A stretch of DNA of 64,000 bases, taken from the NCBI GenBank assembly GCA_017459445.1, contig JAFUDJ010000005.1, forward strand, positions 1-64,000, read 5' to 3'. Positions 19,901 to 27,302 of this stretch are shown piece by piece. Each line of letters begins with the position of its first letter. Position 1 is the stretch's first letter. Under the pieces are notes generated by a model. It was not told the origin of the DNA and did not search any database. It saw nothing but the letters and a program-made list of their open reading frames with translations. Both the position numbers and the translations under genes were made by a program. The DNA comes from Prevotella sp. GTDB taxonomy: Bacteria; Bacteroidota; Bacteroidia; Bacteroidales; Bacteroidaceae.

Positions 19901-21635
19901 TACCTCCTGTGCCACCCAGTGAGGCATGCCATTGGTTGTTGTCTCGAATACAGTGAGCTGCGCCCCCATCCACATATTGTGTTTCTGTGCTATTACCATA
20001 CTCAATGCCTATGGTTGTTCCTTCGGAATTATCTATATAGCCTGTGCCGCTAAGTGTATAAGTTTCTGTCTTTGCAGATAGGGTATATGTTCCTGTAGCC
20101 AATGCCTCAGTATTTACCGTAAGAGTATAAGTTGCCGTTGCGTTTATTGCTCGTGAGCCCCGTGGCTTAGCAGCTTCAGTATTAGTCATCAGTTCTGCGG
20201 TAATGACAGCCGTTCCATTATGCTGAGCGGTAATAGCTCCTGTCGTTTCATTGACTGTTGCCACACCTAAGTTCTCTGAATAGTAACGAACAACATAGTC
20301 GTCTGCATCTTCTGTATCACCATCGCCGTTCGAATCCATCAGGAAGTGATTAATCAACGTTGGCGTTGTGGATGTACCATTTCCAGGGGAAAAGGCAAAA
20401 ATGGCTTGCGCTAAAACGTAGTCAAGTGCATAGCTGTCACTACCACCTTGCACTTGGACAGGTGTGTTGGCGGGCACTTGAATTGGGGAACTCCATTCCT
20501 CATTCCACATACCATTACCCGTATGGGAGAAGACCACATTACCCCCGACACGGAATTTAAAAGTTGTAGAGGTATTGGCGTAAGATGCTGCTGCCAAATA
20601 ATAACAACCCTCTGGCAGAGTAAAGGCATTGATATACTCAGTCGCTTTTCCACCTTGCGTATTTGAACAACGTATGTAGTGATAATTATTGCCTACGACT
20701 GGAGTCATAAAATCTTCTGCCTCCCTAAAGGCATAAACATCAGCAATAGCAGCAGTATAGGGTATTGTCGCTGTCTTATTGTCAGTATCAAGTGTAACAG
20801 GCAGGCCATAATGGGGGTTAGAATCCTGTCTGTCAGCTCTGTACAGCGTTGTTCCACTGAGAATATAGCGGTGGTAGGGAACTGTCACAATGGCACTGGG
20901 ACCGTCTTTATCGGTGGCAATAGTTTGAGTACCTATATCCCCAGAGGTATTAACTGTATAGGAATAGCGCGTCTCCGTCATGGTGATGGACTTCAGTGTC
21001 TGGTGAGTATCATCCAACGAACCCGTTTTCAAATATCCCATCTTAATAGCGGCAAAATCCAAGTCGTTCACGGTGCCTGTACCATTTACCGTTCCTGCTC
21101 TGGGCATAGTGACAGTATAATCTACAGCACCTGTAGCCTGAATAATAGTAATGGTAAACGTCCAGTCCTTGTCATTACGAACATCGCTATTGTCTCCTCC
21201 GCCACTGGTTATCAGTGTCTCTGCACCGTCTATCACTATTGAGCCCTGCTGTCCCTGTCCATAGGCACGAAATTCTATATTACCAAACGAAAGATAGTTG
21301 TAAGCATCATTGCGTCCAAGTGACGACCCCGTATTCCATGTTCCCGTAATAATCAACTTTGAGGTTGAATACACATCTACTGGCCTCTGATATTCATACG
21401 ACGCATTACCGCCAGAAGTTTTCAGACCACCATCAATGACAATTCCCGTTCCTGCCAGATTAGCGGTCCAGTCAGATAAATCTGCTGCAGACCAGACCGT
21501 ACCATTTCCACGCTCATATATTTTTGTATTCTCTGCCCACACCTCATTCACGCTGCCTCCCATAAGGATGCAGAGGAGCAGGAGGCAGAGCCTGCTTGTT
21601 GCTGTTATGCTGTTATGTCGTTGTCTGTTCATCAT
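13962..21635 (-). CDS. Giant secreted beta-rich surface protein, 2557 residues
   Basis: A very large secreted protein embedded among fimbrillin genes. A signal peptide occupies about residues 1-34 (LCLLLLCILMGGSVNEVWA) and lacks a lipobox. The body is Ser/Thr/Gly/Asn-rich with alternating beta strands and many short Ig-like or BACON-like units (VTVTIKQIKVYRK, GTVRLRIVDG, WSFRP-like motifs); no catalytic signature was seen. A repeated theme is a WDF or YSWDF motif followed by a carbohydrate-binding-like strand set. It ends GVYIRNGRKIAVK, the same tail type as the 5156 protein. The operon position (fourth of six; 12-bp and 39-bp gaps) suggests co-export with fimbriae, for example as an adhesin or filament. 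The function is unknown and this role is inference. There is no sign of disruption across 7.7 kb. Confidence 0.8.
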   Translation of the reverse strand: MMNRQRHNSITATSRLCLLLLCILMGGSVNEVWAENTKIYERGNGTVWSAADLSDWTANLAGTGIVIDGGLKTSGGNASYEYQRPVDVYSTSKLIITGTWNTGSSLGRNDAYNYLSFGNIEFRAYGQGQQGSIVIDGAETLITSGGGDNSDVRNDKDWTFTITIIQATGAVDYTVTMPRAGTVNGTGTVNDLDFAAIKMGYLKTGSLDDTHQTLKSITMTETRYSYTVNTSGDIGTQTIATDKDGPSAIVTVPYHRYILSGTTLYRADRQDSNPHYGLPVTLDTDNKTATIPYTAAIADVYAFREAEDFMTPVVGNNYHYIRCSNTQGGKATEYINAFTLPEGCYYLAAASYANTSTTFKFRVGGNVVFSHTGNGMWNEEWSSPIQVPANTPVQVQGGSDSYALDYVLAQAIFAFSPGNGTSTTPTLINHFLMDSNGDGDTEDADDYVVRYYSENLGVATVNETTGAITAQHNGTAVITAELMTNTEAAKPRGSRAINATATYTLTVNTEALATGTYTLSAKTETYTLSGTGYIDNSEGTTIGIEYGNSTETQYVDGGAAHCIRDNNQWHASLGGTGGKDGIPTQGTFYTIKPKENGQLTIYAYVTADGGTRNGIRLADSAGDVLERINSSEVTGSWKNYAFNTLLMKGKTYYVYAETGVMKKNGAVSGDLSYACNDAYSSLCLNNFTFAEREGTTISLIDQSLLFNPETNSNRKQLDRDIPNFKLTFGGGDGAKYTGGGIFVLRNASETNGDTSQNGQITIEPRISSGGPITITSVTLNIGNKAENKETEPSSLPVISVNGVEKSVSPNAEKSWNQADLESADKSKIVIKLIGSTSSNTKNKIQVYLNAITFTYNSDGATLNNNLGVIDLRSADYVYGYSGSDVDNDIYFFSPHSFKVDMADVTFEYSDDAINNGFRNGNTVVEPILDTNNVSSLSGSNSEVQGLIHFGENAVVSSGKVTSYDKYKVHIGNNVGTLTASYAGSDYFAPAATTTRLYSRDYVEEPNLSLEVGETYTVPAANGLSFELTTSGGTVTLTGTAQTPETALADGEVFLTTASGGAVTIENTGTATVTIKQIKVYRKQGSLTFGYSNTVGADGDVLFVNDSYMPTAFTLSGESDIASKYETRGTYSIVNDVNGASITNSNNDALNGKLTLSSTADQGYITIALTVNPLEAYQADYSPITGTVRLRIVDGMWDFRPYRHADHKTIFGRTETEEAKTANPGIEWSGTVNGYTLTRDNDNFDYILMNEANDNAPLPHAFSLQTRHLHRLVWAKSYGDGCLHLRGVGTGIYASPHDTGGEVKIPVREGMLVEINANSDDLLSEMEIENVTTLDHQDVTYFYVNSGTAESQYFLAKTDGYAIVRNPSFNLELFIRYIKVSADMAFKYGNETYFDPAGETLDNIVMNAGATTIAYALIEEDPTGIGTIDPNTGVFSTNTGQYGKFRVRASGSGTGVLAGKTGEYTAYAIQMNSSNATTSVTGSEVSFNLRDRITLGNFDKTGLTEAELKDKIVFSLVNPLPSVRIDDGSTLVVDGVQAVSVKATLGAIVKTFTCEVTGGTLADGLNPVIANDAESYTITLSGGTTHKFKVKQMYAGIMGDLKSSAFSLKFYTDGNVEVDPKTADESGVSSTTLRIEGFYDIKKGGVIPIYATYEYNSASYNLEGTLTVAYKEHIWRFQHNLIKGMDSTAEDLEEDAYNMAVDSLAGYGTTLGITGGLSEWRTSDIGDTKTTEWKSAATPTIDEPTDAGDHAASHKWKFARKIGGHTDTSIIYYYNNQVSGQNALVIPETEGLQIFSSPSDKQFGVEMNHNGGVAIVPYDCRNIMLLRGGKFTLPKLQKGQWVEVRWTRHKEDMAERILMHNLSDFDGTPITGTYKIGNCNYNLGNRSTSTYMFQATEDGDVTFEIADNIYISIQQIILHAPDWDFNSSLVEQLNGYDDTTTPAYLEAEWGATNGKAPQANHHYIWNDDAASHTVTFLSKEFQNAPNAPIDLDIDVDEPLKQEGQAMTVVTTDAGQAVFTYLGGWGKVHITLTSYSQNRKYVANRRSWTITFGQAPKQTYPYSWDFTKYFEKTNEHIGAHDTWNKSGNLRTVQTSNYNENSYASYYVEGAQLVSVGVWNNDRSTQGLLQETKGLGFRLTSDANPTTDSTPAHSLTLDMQDEVVNSGQGVQSVNSGYQTWASGKLTLTGGGTIIVPTPGAGYGGYYIYINSSVKPNSVSNAEDVSEAAGTDVTHTVTDGHGQFKYHFTANANAEIKFTSTANVYAIGVTNEFKQMTPLSGTAWATESRERSIDYTLDSLLTVNPVHANAIIERSGNPEYSDDKAKTVVKITDRRYVVPKNQGLVLKQVKKYNGSAYADIASSATEFNVPLFVPAITTEVDADWQYVNNLMRPNTSEAHPEQPFTSETETFTGMDGAKDYTRFILSDRYMTWRKQGEGAATYDEHFTSGHVAGFYRMHLFGNASYDGGTDRNTLPVNHAYLLLRTDMINAPVWDITTPTPAREYNDFVGIAGISDFAESQPAADMTNRLNDGRYYNLQGQVVEDPLRPGVYIRNGRKIAVK

Positions 21636-21647
21636 GCTTTTATATTG

Positions 21648-23009
21648 TTATCTTCTGCGACTCAGCGACTCGCTGGCACTGGTGCCGTGCTCGATGAGTT
21701 CGCTGATGTTCACGGGCTCACCCTGCCAGTCTTCGGCTGTGACGTTGAGGTTGACGGTATGCAGGCCGATGACGAGGTTCAGGTAGTATTTGACGCCGGC
21801 CACAAAGGTCAGCGTGCCGAGGTCGATGGTGGTCTCACGGTCTTCGGCGACATAGGAGCCAGAGGTCGTCTTGCCGCTGACGCACCAGTAGAGCTTCAGC
21901 TGATAGCTCTGCGCCGTGGCATCGGGGATGACAAAGAACAGCTGCTCGGCTCCCGTCGTGGCATGGGGGGCAATCAACAGCTGTTGCGGCTCTTGCGTGA
22001 CGCCGGAAATTGTGCCCGTCATAATAATAGCCTCTGCCTTTGTCGCATCGGTAGCGTCAGCGGTATAGACATTACCTGCAAAAGGATGCCGCATGCTGGC
22101 TACTATCTGTGCATTCGGCACGGTGAGGGTCTTTTCGGCCTGTGTACCGTCTGTCCACAGCGGGGTGTTCTTGGTCGTGTTCTTCAGGTGAAGGATTCCT
22201 TGTTCGTAGAACATGTCGGCGGCAGTCTTTCCCGTCAGCTCCACTTTCTTGATGGTCAGCTTATAGTCACCATCCGCCCCCAGCAGGTTGGCCACTTCCG
22301 ACTTGTCTGTCAGGTCGTCCTTGTCGTTCTGCTTGTCAATCATGGCCTGTACGTGGATGCCGATGGCAGCCAGCGCATGGCGGAAGGTGAAGAGCACGGG
22401 GCCGCCGGTAGCAGCCAGCGTTGCACCCGTCCAAGGCAGGCCCGTCGAGCCATTCACGCCCCACAGCAGGTCGACGCCATCCTGCGGCTCGGTGGCGATG
22501 GTATAGGTGACGGTGGGGTCGCCGGTGGTGCCCCCGATGGCGGTGATGCCTGACGCTGTTAGGCTTGCACTGCTTACATACGGCGCATAGGCAAAGAGGT
22601 CGATGGCCTTATCGTTGGCATGCTCTTTCCAGTATCTGAATGTTCCGCCGTTGTATATCCAGCTGCCGGGATAGGCAAACACGGTGCCGGGGTTCTCGGC
22701 TGGCGTCGGCCCGTTGTAGGTGACTGGCTCGTTCTGCCAGTCTGTCCAGCCCGTGACGGCTGTCTCTATTTTTGAAAACACGCCGAAGCCATAGCCGCTG
22801 CTTGCCAGCACACTATAGTCGATGGTGCCTGTAGCACCGCTGCGGGTGATGCCGCCGTCAACGGCCGCTGTCAACGTGATGGGTACCGACTGTTCCGGCA
22901 CCTCGGTCGTTGTGCTGTCGGTGCCGCATGCCGTCAGCAGCGTGGCTGCCAGCAGCATGGCCGTCAACAGCATCGTCTGGCTTTTAATATATCGTTGCTC
23001 GTTTTTCAC
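21648..23009 (-). CDS. Fimbrillin-family lipoprotein
   Basis: A 453-residue Mfa/FimA-like lipoprotein with lipobox LLTAC (Cys28). It has the NGGTFRYWKEHANDKAIDLFAYAPY region, the family helix LFTFRHALAAIGIHVQ near residue 210 and the C-terminal strand YYLNLVIGLHTVNLNVTAEDW. The C terminus is Ser/Arg-rich (SASESLSRRR). It is third in the operon; the 31-bp gap to the upstream gene consists of a repeated TTTTCACTT tract. Shape and size match a polymerising or accessory fimbrillin; which position it takes in the fibre cannot be read from sequence. Confidence 0.85.
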   Translation of the reverse strand: MKNEQRYIKSQTMLLTAMLLAATLLTACGTDSTTTEVPEQSVPITLTAAVDGGITRSGATGTIDYSVLASSGYGFGVFSKIETAVTGWTDWQNEPVTYNGPTPAENPGTVFAYPGSWIYNGGTFRYWKEHANDKAIDLFAYAPYVSSASLTASGITAIGGTTGDPTVTYTIATEPQDGVDLLWGVNGSTGLPWTGATLAATGGPVLFTFRHALAAIGIHVQAMIDKQNDKDDLTDKSEVANLLGADGDYKLTIKKVELTGKTAADMFYEQGILHLKNTTKNTPLWTDGTQAEKTLTVPNAQIVASMRHPFAGNVYTADATDATKAEAIIMTGTISGVTQEPQQLLIAPHATTGAEQLFFVIPDATAQSYQLKLYWCVSGKTTSGSYVAEDRETTIDLGTLTFVAGVKYYLNLVIGLHTVNLNVTAEDWQGEPVNISELIEHGTSASESLSRRR

Positions 23010-23039
23010 TTTTCACTTCTCGTTATTTTCACTTTTCAC

Positions 23040-24449
23040 TTACTTTATCTCTACCTCGTGGTTCATGCCGATGGTCAGGTTTACCGTCTTCATGACACCC
23101 TTTTCAAGAACTATATCCTTGCTTACTTCTTCGTCGCCATAGCCGTCGCTATGAAACTTGAAGGACACCGTTATCGTCGGACCGGGAATCTGCATATAGT
23201 AGAAGTTGGCGGGAAAGGCGATGACCCCTCCATTGGGAATGGTCGTTGAGACCCCAAGCATTTCTGAGAGGGTTGGCTCGGTACTGCTATTAAATGCTTT
23301 CTCCTCAGCAACGGCAGTAGTTGTCAGGTTACTCCATTCTCCATTTATCAGTGACAACTTTCCCTCAGTATGCCGCAGTCCCTTGAATTTCACTTCTTTC
23401 AGGGTTATCGGTTGGCCGTAGTTGTTAGTGACAGAGCCGACAGCCAGCTTGCCCAAGGCATGCTTGAAGTTCAGGTGTATCGTACCGTCGGTCGTCACCT
23501 CATCCTCGGCCCACAGCAGGTCGATGGTATTCTGGTGTTCCGGCTTAAAGGTCAGGCTGGTGGAGCTAACCGACATAATACTTTCCGACGACTTAGGCGT
23601 AGACTCATAGGGGGCATAGGCTGTAAAGTCCATATCGACAGATACAAACAAAATGCCTGTCTCGCCACTGCCACGGGTAATGGTGTGGCTACCTTCTCCA
23701 ACATTCTTGATGGTGTAGACACGGCCGTTTGCTATCTCCGTCACTTTATAGACCTTGGGACTGATGTCCGTTGAACCGTCTATAGCCAGTTCTGTATCAT
23801 CAAACTTGATGGTATTGTTCTTTGTGGCATCGTTTGATGTCGACTGCACAATGGTCACCTTGGTCGTGTTACCGTCTGTAGCACCGGAAGTCCACGTAAT
23901 GGTTGCCGGATTGCCGCCACCACTTTCCATCTTCAGCCCTTGTGCATAAGTAATTCCCTGATAGGTACAATCCTTGAATTTTGTATTATAGCTATATGTC
24001 CCGCTCAGCGCAAACTTTCCCGCTTTCGATTCCTTCATATCCCCATTGAACGACACGCTGTACTTCACCACGTTGTCAGGCCAAAGCATGACCGGAATAT
24101 CATCGGTGCCATAGGCCCAACGTCCGTTTGCCGCATCCCACGTCACCTGCTTATTGGTAAAGGCGATTCGAGTGCAATAGAGCCCGAAGCCCTCACCGTT
24201 TTGGGCTGGATTGTGAGCAGCCTTCAGCCCCTCCAGCGTCTCACCGCTGCGGGTGATGCCGACGGTCTCGCCCTGCCAGTTCTGCTCGTTGGCAGCAAGG
24301 GTGATGGTGCTCGCCGGGTGTTGCGTGCTCGCCGGGTGTTGCGTGCCGGACTGCTGTGCAGTCTGGCCCTCGCTTACGTCCTCCGCCGCACATCCCCAGC
24401 AGAGCAGCGCCCCTATTGCCATGCCTATTGTATATCGTATGTGTCTCAT
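23040..24449 (-). CDS. Fimbrillin-family lipoprotein
   Basis: A 469-residue lipoprotein from the ATG at 24449, which places the lipobox LCWGC with Cys20; an upstream ATG at 24485 would add 12 residues and overlap the previous gene by 14 bp. Family features are GFGLYCTR, a VDMDFTAYAPYES strand, VDLLWAEDE-like IDLLWAEDE, the helix LNFKHALGKLAVG, and a C terminus ending MKTVNLTIGMNHEVEIK. Compared with its neighbours the middle section (residues 110-280) is enlarged and Ser/Thr-rich. It is second gene of the operon, 22 bp after the first. Confidence 0.83.
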   Translation of the reverse strand: MRHIRYTIGMAIGALLCWGCAAEDVSEGQTAQQSGTQHPASTQHPASTITLAANEQNWQGETVGITRSGETLEGLKAAHNPAQNGEGFGLYCTRIAFTNKQVTWDAANGRWAYGTDDIPVMLWPDNVVKYSVSFNGDMKESKAGKFALSGTYSYNTKFKDCTYQGITYAQGLKMESGGGNPATITWTSGATDGNTTKVTIVQSTSNDATKNNTIKFDDTELAIDGSTDISPKVYKVTEIANGRVYTIKNVGEGSHTITRGSGETGILFVSVDMDFTAYAPYESTPKSSESIMSVSSTSLTFKPEHQNTIDLLWAEDEVTTDGTIHLNFKHALGKLAVGSVTNNYGQPITLKEVKFKGLRHTEGKLSLINGEWSNLTTTAVAEEKAFNSSTEPTLSEMLGVSTTIPNGGVIAFPANFYYMQIPGPTITVSFKFHSDGYGDEEVSKDIVLEKGVMKTVNLTIGMNHEVEIK

Positions 24450-24471
24450 GCTTGTTGCTGTTCTTGTTGTT

Positions 24472-25989
24472 TTATTCCACGTCATACTCCTTGGTCACCG
24501 TCACCCAGTCGACCACCTCCGGGTTCAGCGTGATGGGCGTGTCCCAGCCGTCCACCATGCTCACCTCGAACTTCACCGTGGTGAGTCCCGGCTGCAGGCG
24601 CAGCTTGTATTTCTTGTTCGGCTCGAAGGCAAAGGTCTGCAGCGTAGCCGTCACGTCGTTCTTCACTATCGAGAAGTATTTCGGGTATCCCTCTTTCGGC
24701 AGTTCCAGCCGCTCGTCGTAGGTGATGACGTAGTACACCATGTGCACCGTCATCTTCTTCGACGAGTTCTCAGGCAGAGCCAGATAGTCCTTGTTGGGCA
24801 GCACCATGTAGTAGTATTCGCCACGGTCCAGCAGCGGCACCTCCTCATGGCTCACTCCCTTGGGCAGCGCCTTGAACAGCGCCAGCGCATCGTCGGCACC
24901 GGCACCGTCGTCCAGATGGAGGAAGCTGGCCGCCATGGTGGCAGCGCTGGTGTCGTCCCAGCGCTTCTTCTCCGTACCGTCGACGTAGGTATTGCTGATG
25001 GTGCTGTTCACGGCGGCACCGTCCACCGTGATATTCCCCGGCCTGCTGGTGTTCATCTCCCAGTACGGCACAGTGGCGTCGTCAGGGCGCGGCGCAAAGT
25101 ACATATTGCCCTCCTCGAACAGCGGCGACACCTCCACTTTGTCCACCAGGATATGGGTGTACATGTCGCGGTCGTCGGAATAGTGGATGTCGTCGTCATC
25201 GTTGTCGGCATGGTCGAACAAGCCCTGCACCGTGATGGTAAACAGCGACTGCGCATGCTTGAACAGCAGGTTCACGCGGCCGTTCACGTAGCCGTAGCCC
25301 GCATCGTCCATCTTATAGCAGTTCGGCTTGCCGGCCCACAGCAGGTCGACGTTGTCGTCAGGGTCGTAGGGGAAGGTGCTGTTGGTGCGGTAGGTCAGGT
25401 ACGAGCCCTTGTCGTCTCCTGTGCCCTTGCCCGCTGCCGCCGTGTTGTCGGTCATGTAAATGATGCCGTCTGCCGCAGCCTTCTCCTCTTCAGTGCTCGG
25501 CAACTCGGCTGCCGCGATATACGGCGCATAGCCGAAGAAGCTCACATAGCTATGCTCCTGCGAACCCATGGCGCCGTCCTTGTCGGCCTCGCGGTTGTCG
25601 TTGGGCCAGTATTTCACGGGGGTGTATGTCCACTTGTCGTCACTGTACTCCACCTGCTGGTTCCACATGAAGTTATACGGCACGGCACCATTGCCGGCTG
25701 CGTCGTAGTCGAACGTGCTGCTGCCCGTATAGTGGGCAAACACGCCGAACGAAGTAGCCCGCAGCTTGCTGTTGTCCATCACGCCCCACGTGGCGTCGGG
25801 ATAGGTGGCACGCGTGCCTTCCGCCGTTCGCTGCAAGTAGGAGTCGAATGTCACGGCCACGTCGGCAGCGGGCTCGACCGCACCGGGGGCGCTGTCGGTC
25901 ACGTCGCTCGACGTACAGCCGACGGCCAACAGCCAGCAGCCGATGGCCAGCAACAGGTGTGTATATCGTCTTTTCAAGAGAGCTGTCAT
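24472..25989 (-). CDS. Fimbrillin-family lipoprotein, first gene of the operon
   Basis: A 505-residue Mfa/FimA-like lipoprotein with lipobox LAVGC (Cys25). Landmarks are FGVFAHYTG, FMWNQQVEYS, WTYTPVKYWPN, YVSFFGYAPYI, VDLLWAGKP and LLFKHAQSLFTITVQG. The C-terminal half ends YKLRLQPGLTTVKFEVSMV. Its N-terminal region is the closest in the operon to the fimbrillins at 27299 and 36161 (shared PVKYWPN and VDLLW segments). It follows the consensus promoter at 26014-26045 and is divergent from the recombinase gene. As first gene it may encode the major subunit or the anchor; this cannot be decided here. Confidence 0.87.
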   Translation of the reverse strand: MTALLKRRYTHLLLAIGCWLLAVGCTSSDVTDSAPGAVEPAADVAVTFDSYLQRTAEGTRATYPDATWGVMDNSKLRATSFGVFAHYTGSSTFDYDAAGNGAVPYNFMWNQQVEYSDDKWTYTPVKYWPNDNREADKDGAMGSQEHSYVSFFGYAPYIAAAELPSTEEEKAAADGIIYMTDNTAAAGKGTGDDKGSYLTYRTNSTFPYDPDDNVDLLWAGKPNCYKMDDAGYGYVNGRVNLLFKHAQSLFTITVQGLFDHADNDDDDIHYSDDRDMYTHILVDKVEVSPLFEEGNMYFAPRPDDATVPYWEMNTSRPGNITVDGAAVNSTISNTYVDGTEKKRWDDTSAATMAASFLHLDDGAGADDALALFKALPKGVSHEEVPLLDRGEYYYMVLPNKDYLALPENSSKKMTVHMVYYVITYDERLELPKEGYPKYFSIVKNDVTATLQTFAFEPNKKYKLRLQPGLTTVKFEVSMVDGWDTPITLNPEVVDWVTVTKEYDVE

Positions 25990-26013
25990 CTGTTTTTATA
26001 CTATTTTACGGTG

Positions 26014-26045
26014 CAAAAGTACAAAAAAATATAAGAAACGACAAA
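26014..26045 (-). promoter_or_regulatory. Promoter of the six-gene fimbrial operon
   Basis: On the minus strand, TTTG (complement of 26042-26045), exactly 20 nt, then TACTTTTG (complement of 26014-26021). It lies 25 bp upstream of the first start codon, giving a very short leader. Confidence 0.75.
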
Positions 26046-26096
26046 GATTTTGTATATATTTTACACGCGCGCGAGATTTTTACCACTTAAAAACAA

Positions 26097-26104
26097 TACC
26101 TTTG
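26097..26104 (+). promoter_or_regulatory. -7 element for the recombinase gene
   Basis: TACCTTTG, the consensus -7 form, lies 46 bp before the recombinase ATG. No good TTTG is found at the expected distance (only a T run at 26077-26081), so the promoter is probably weak. Confidence 0.45.
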
Positions 26105-26150
26105 AGCCAAGAATGAGCCAACCATTCCTCATTCCCGGCACAATAACACC

Positions 26151-27302
26151 ATGCTAACCTCCATCCAATACAACATCAGGCTAAGCCGCAACGGATACGT
26201 CGACCGACACGGACAGCGGCTCGTCGTCGTAGAACTGTACCAGCCCGGACAGCGCCGCACACTCAACACCCGTATCCACGTCAGTCCCGCCGACTTCCAC
26301 GGCGGACGCATACAGCCGTCACACCCCGACCACGACCTGCTGAACCGACAGCTGCGACGCATCATCCGACGACTCATGGAGCTGGAAGACGAGATGCTCG
26401 ACGCCCGACAGGAGCCGACACCACAGCGCGTCGCCGACGCCTACCGCCACCACCAGACGCGCTCCGCCACCATCGCCGAGTGGGCACAGGCCGTCATAGC
26501 GCCCTCCGGCCGCAAGCGCGTCACCAAAGACTGCTACCACACGCTGTGCCGCTCGCTGGAACTGTTCCAGCCGCGACTCTGCATCCGCGACATCAACCAC
26601 GACATACTGGTACGCTTCCAAGACTGGATGCGCAACGAACGCCACCTCTGCGACAACACTATCTCCCTGCGACTGAAAGCCCTGCGCTGCCTCGTCAGCG
26701 AAGCCATCAAGCGCGACATCCTACGTCCCGACGAAGACCCCTTCCGCCACATCCGCATACCCGAAATCAAAGCCCGCCGCGAGCACCTCACCGAACAGGA
26801 GCTGCAAGTCCTCGAAAGCGCCGTGCTGCCCAACAGCCACCTGTGCCATGTCCGCGACGCCTTCCTCTTCTGCTGCTACACCGGACTCCGCTGGTCCGAC
26901 TTCCGCCGCCTCACCAGCGCCAACCTACAGTCCCCCACCCTCCTCGTCCTCCGCCAACAAAAGACCGGCCAGCCCCTCCACATCCCCCTCGACACCCTCT
27001 GGAACGGCCGCCCCCTACTCCTCATCCAGCGTTACAACACCCTCGACCGGCTCGCCGCCATAGGCAGCAACACCCGTTGCAACCGAGCCCTGCGCCACAT
27101 CGCCCACCTTGCCGGCCTCTCCAAGCACCTCCACTGGCACCTCGCCCGCCACACCTGCGGCACCCTCCTCAACCAGCGCGGCCTCCGCATGCAGGAAATC
27201 CAGTACATCCTCGGCCACCAGCGCCAGTCCACCACCGAGCGCCACTATGCCGAAACCCTCTACTCACAAGTCCTCCACTCCCTCCAACAAGCCTTCCCAT
27301 GA
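26151..27302 (+). CDS. Tyrosine recombinase, candidate fimbrillin invertase
   Basis: A 383-residue site-specific recombinase of the phage-integrase family. An N-terminal arm and SAM-like core-binding region spans about residues 1-200. The catalytic domain shows TGLRWSD (Arg247), QQKTGQP (Lys271), HLAR (His330 and Arg333), LGHQ (His356) and ERHY (Tyr366, nucleophile), so all active-site residues are present. It resembles the Bacteroidales Tsr-type recombinases that invert surface-gene segments rather than integrases of complete phages: no excisionase, att-tRNA or phage genes are nearby. It is divergent from the six-gene fimbrial operon. Its TGA overlaps the ATG of the silent fimbrillin frame, and the 22-bp repeat shared with the expressed fimbrillin begins 5 bp after its stop. 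GC content looks much higher than the adjoining cassette, suggesting separate origins. Confidence 0.93.
   Translation: MLTSIQYNIRLSRNGYVDRHGQRLVVVELYQPGQRRTLNTRIHVSPADFHGGRIQPSHPDHDLLNRQLRRIIRRLMELEDEMLDARQEPTPQRVADAYRHHQTRSATIAEWAQAVIAPSGRKRVTKDCYHTLCRSLELFQPRLCIRDINHDILVRFQDWMRNERHLCDNTISLRLKALRCLVSEAIKRDILRPDEDPFRHIRIPEIKARREHLTEQELQVLESAVLPNSHLCHVRDAFLFCCYTGLRWSDFRRLTSANLQSPTLLVLRQQKTGQPLHIPLDTLWNGRPLLLIQRYNTLDRLAAIGSNTRCNRALRHIAHLAGLSKHLHWHLARHTCGTLLNQRGLRMQEIQYILGHQRQSTTERHYAETLYSQVLHSLQQAFP

Noticed and set aside
24253..26034. 593-residue plus-strand frame opposite two fimbrillin genes
   Set aside because: His/Val/Arg-rich antisense reading; both minus-strand genes have lipoboxes and family motifs.
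26480..27298. Upstream part of a 1107-codon frame running through the recombinase gene in another frame
   Set aside because: This part is Pro/His/Arg-rich out-of-frame translation of the recombinase. Only the portion from 27299 onward is fimbrillin.
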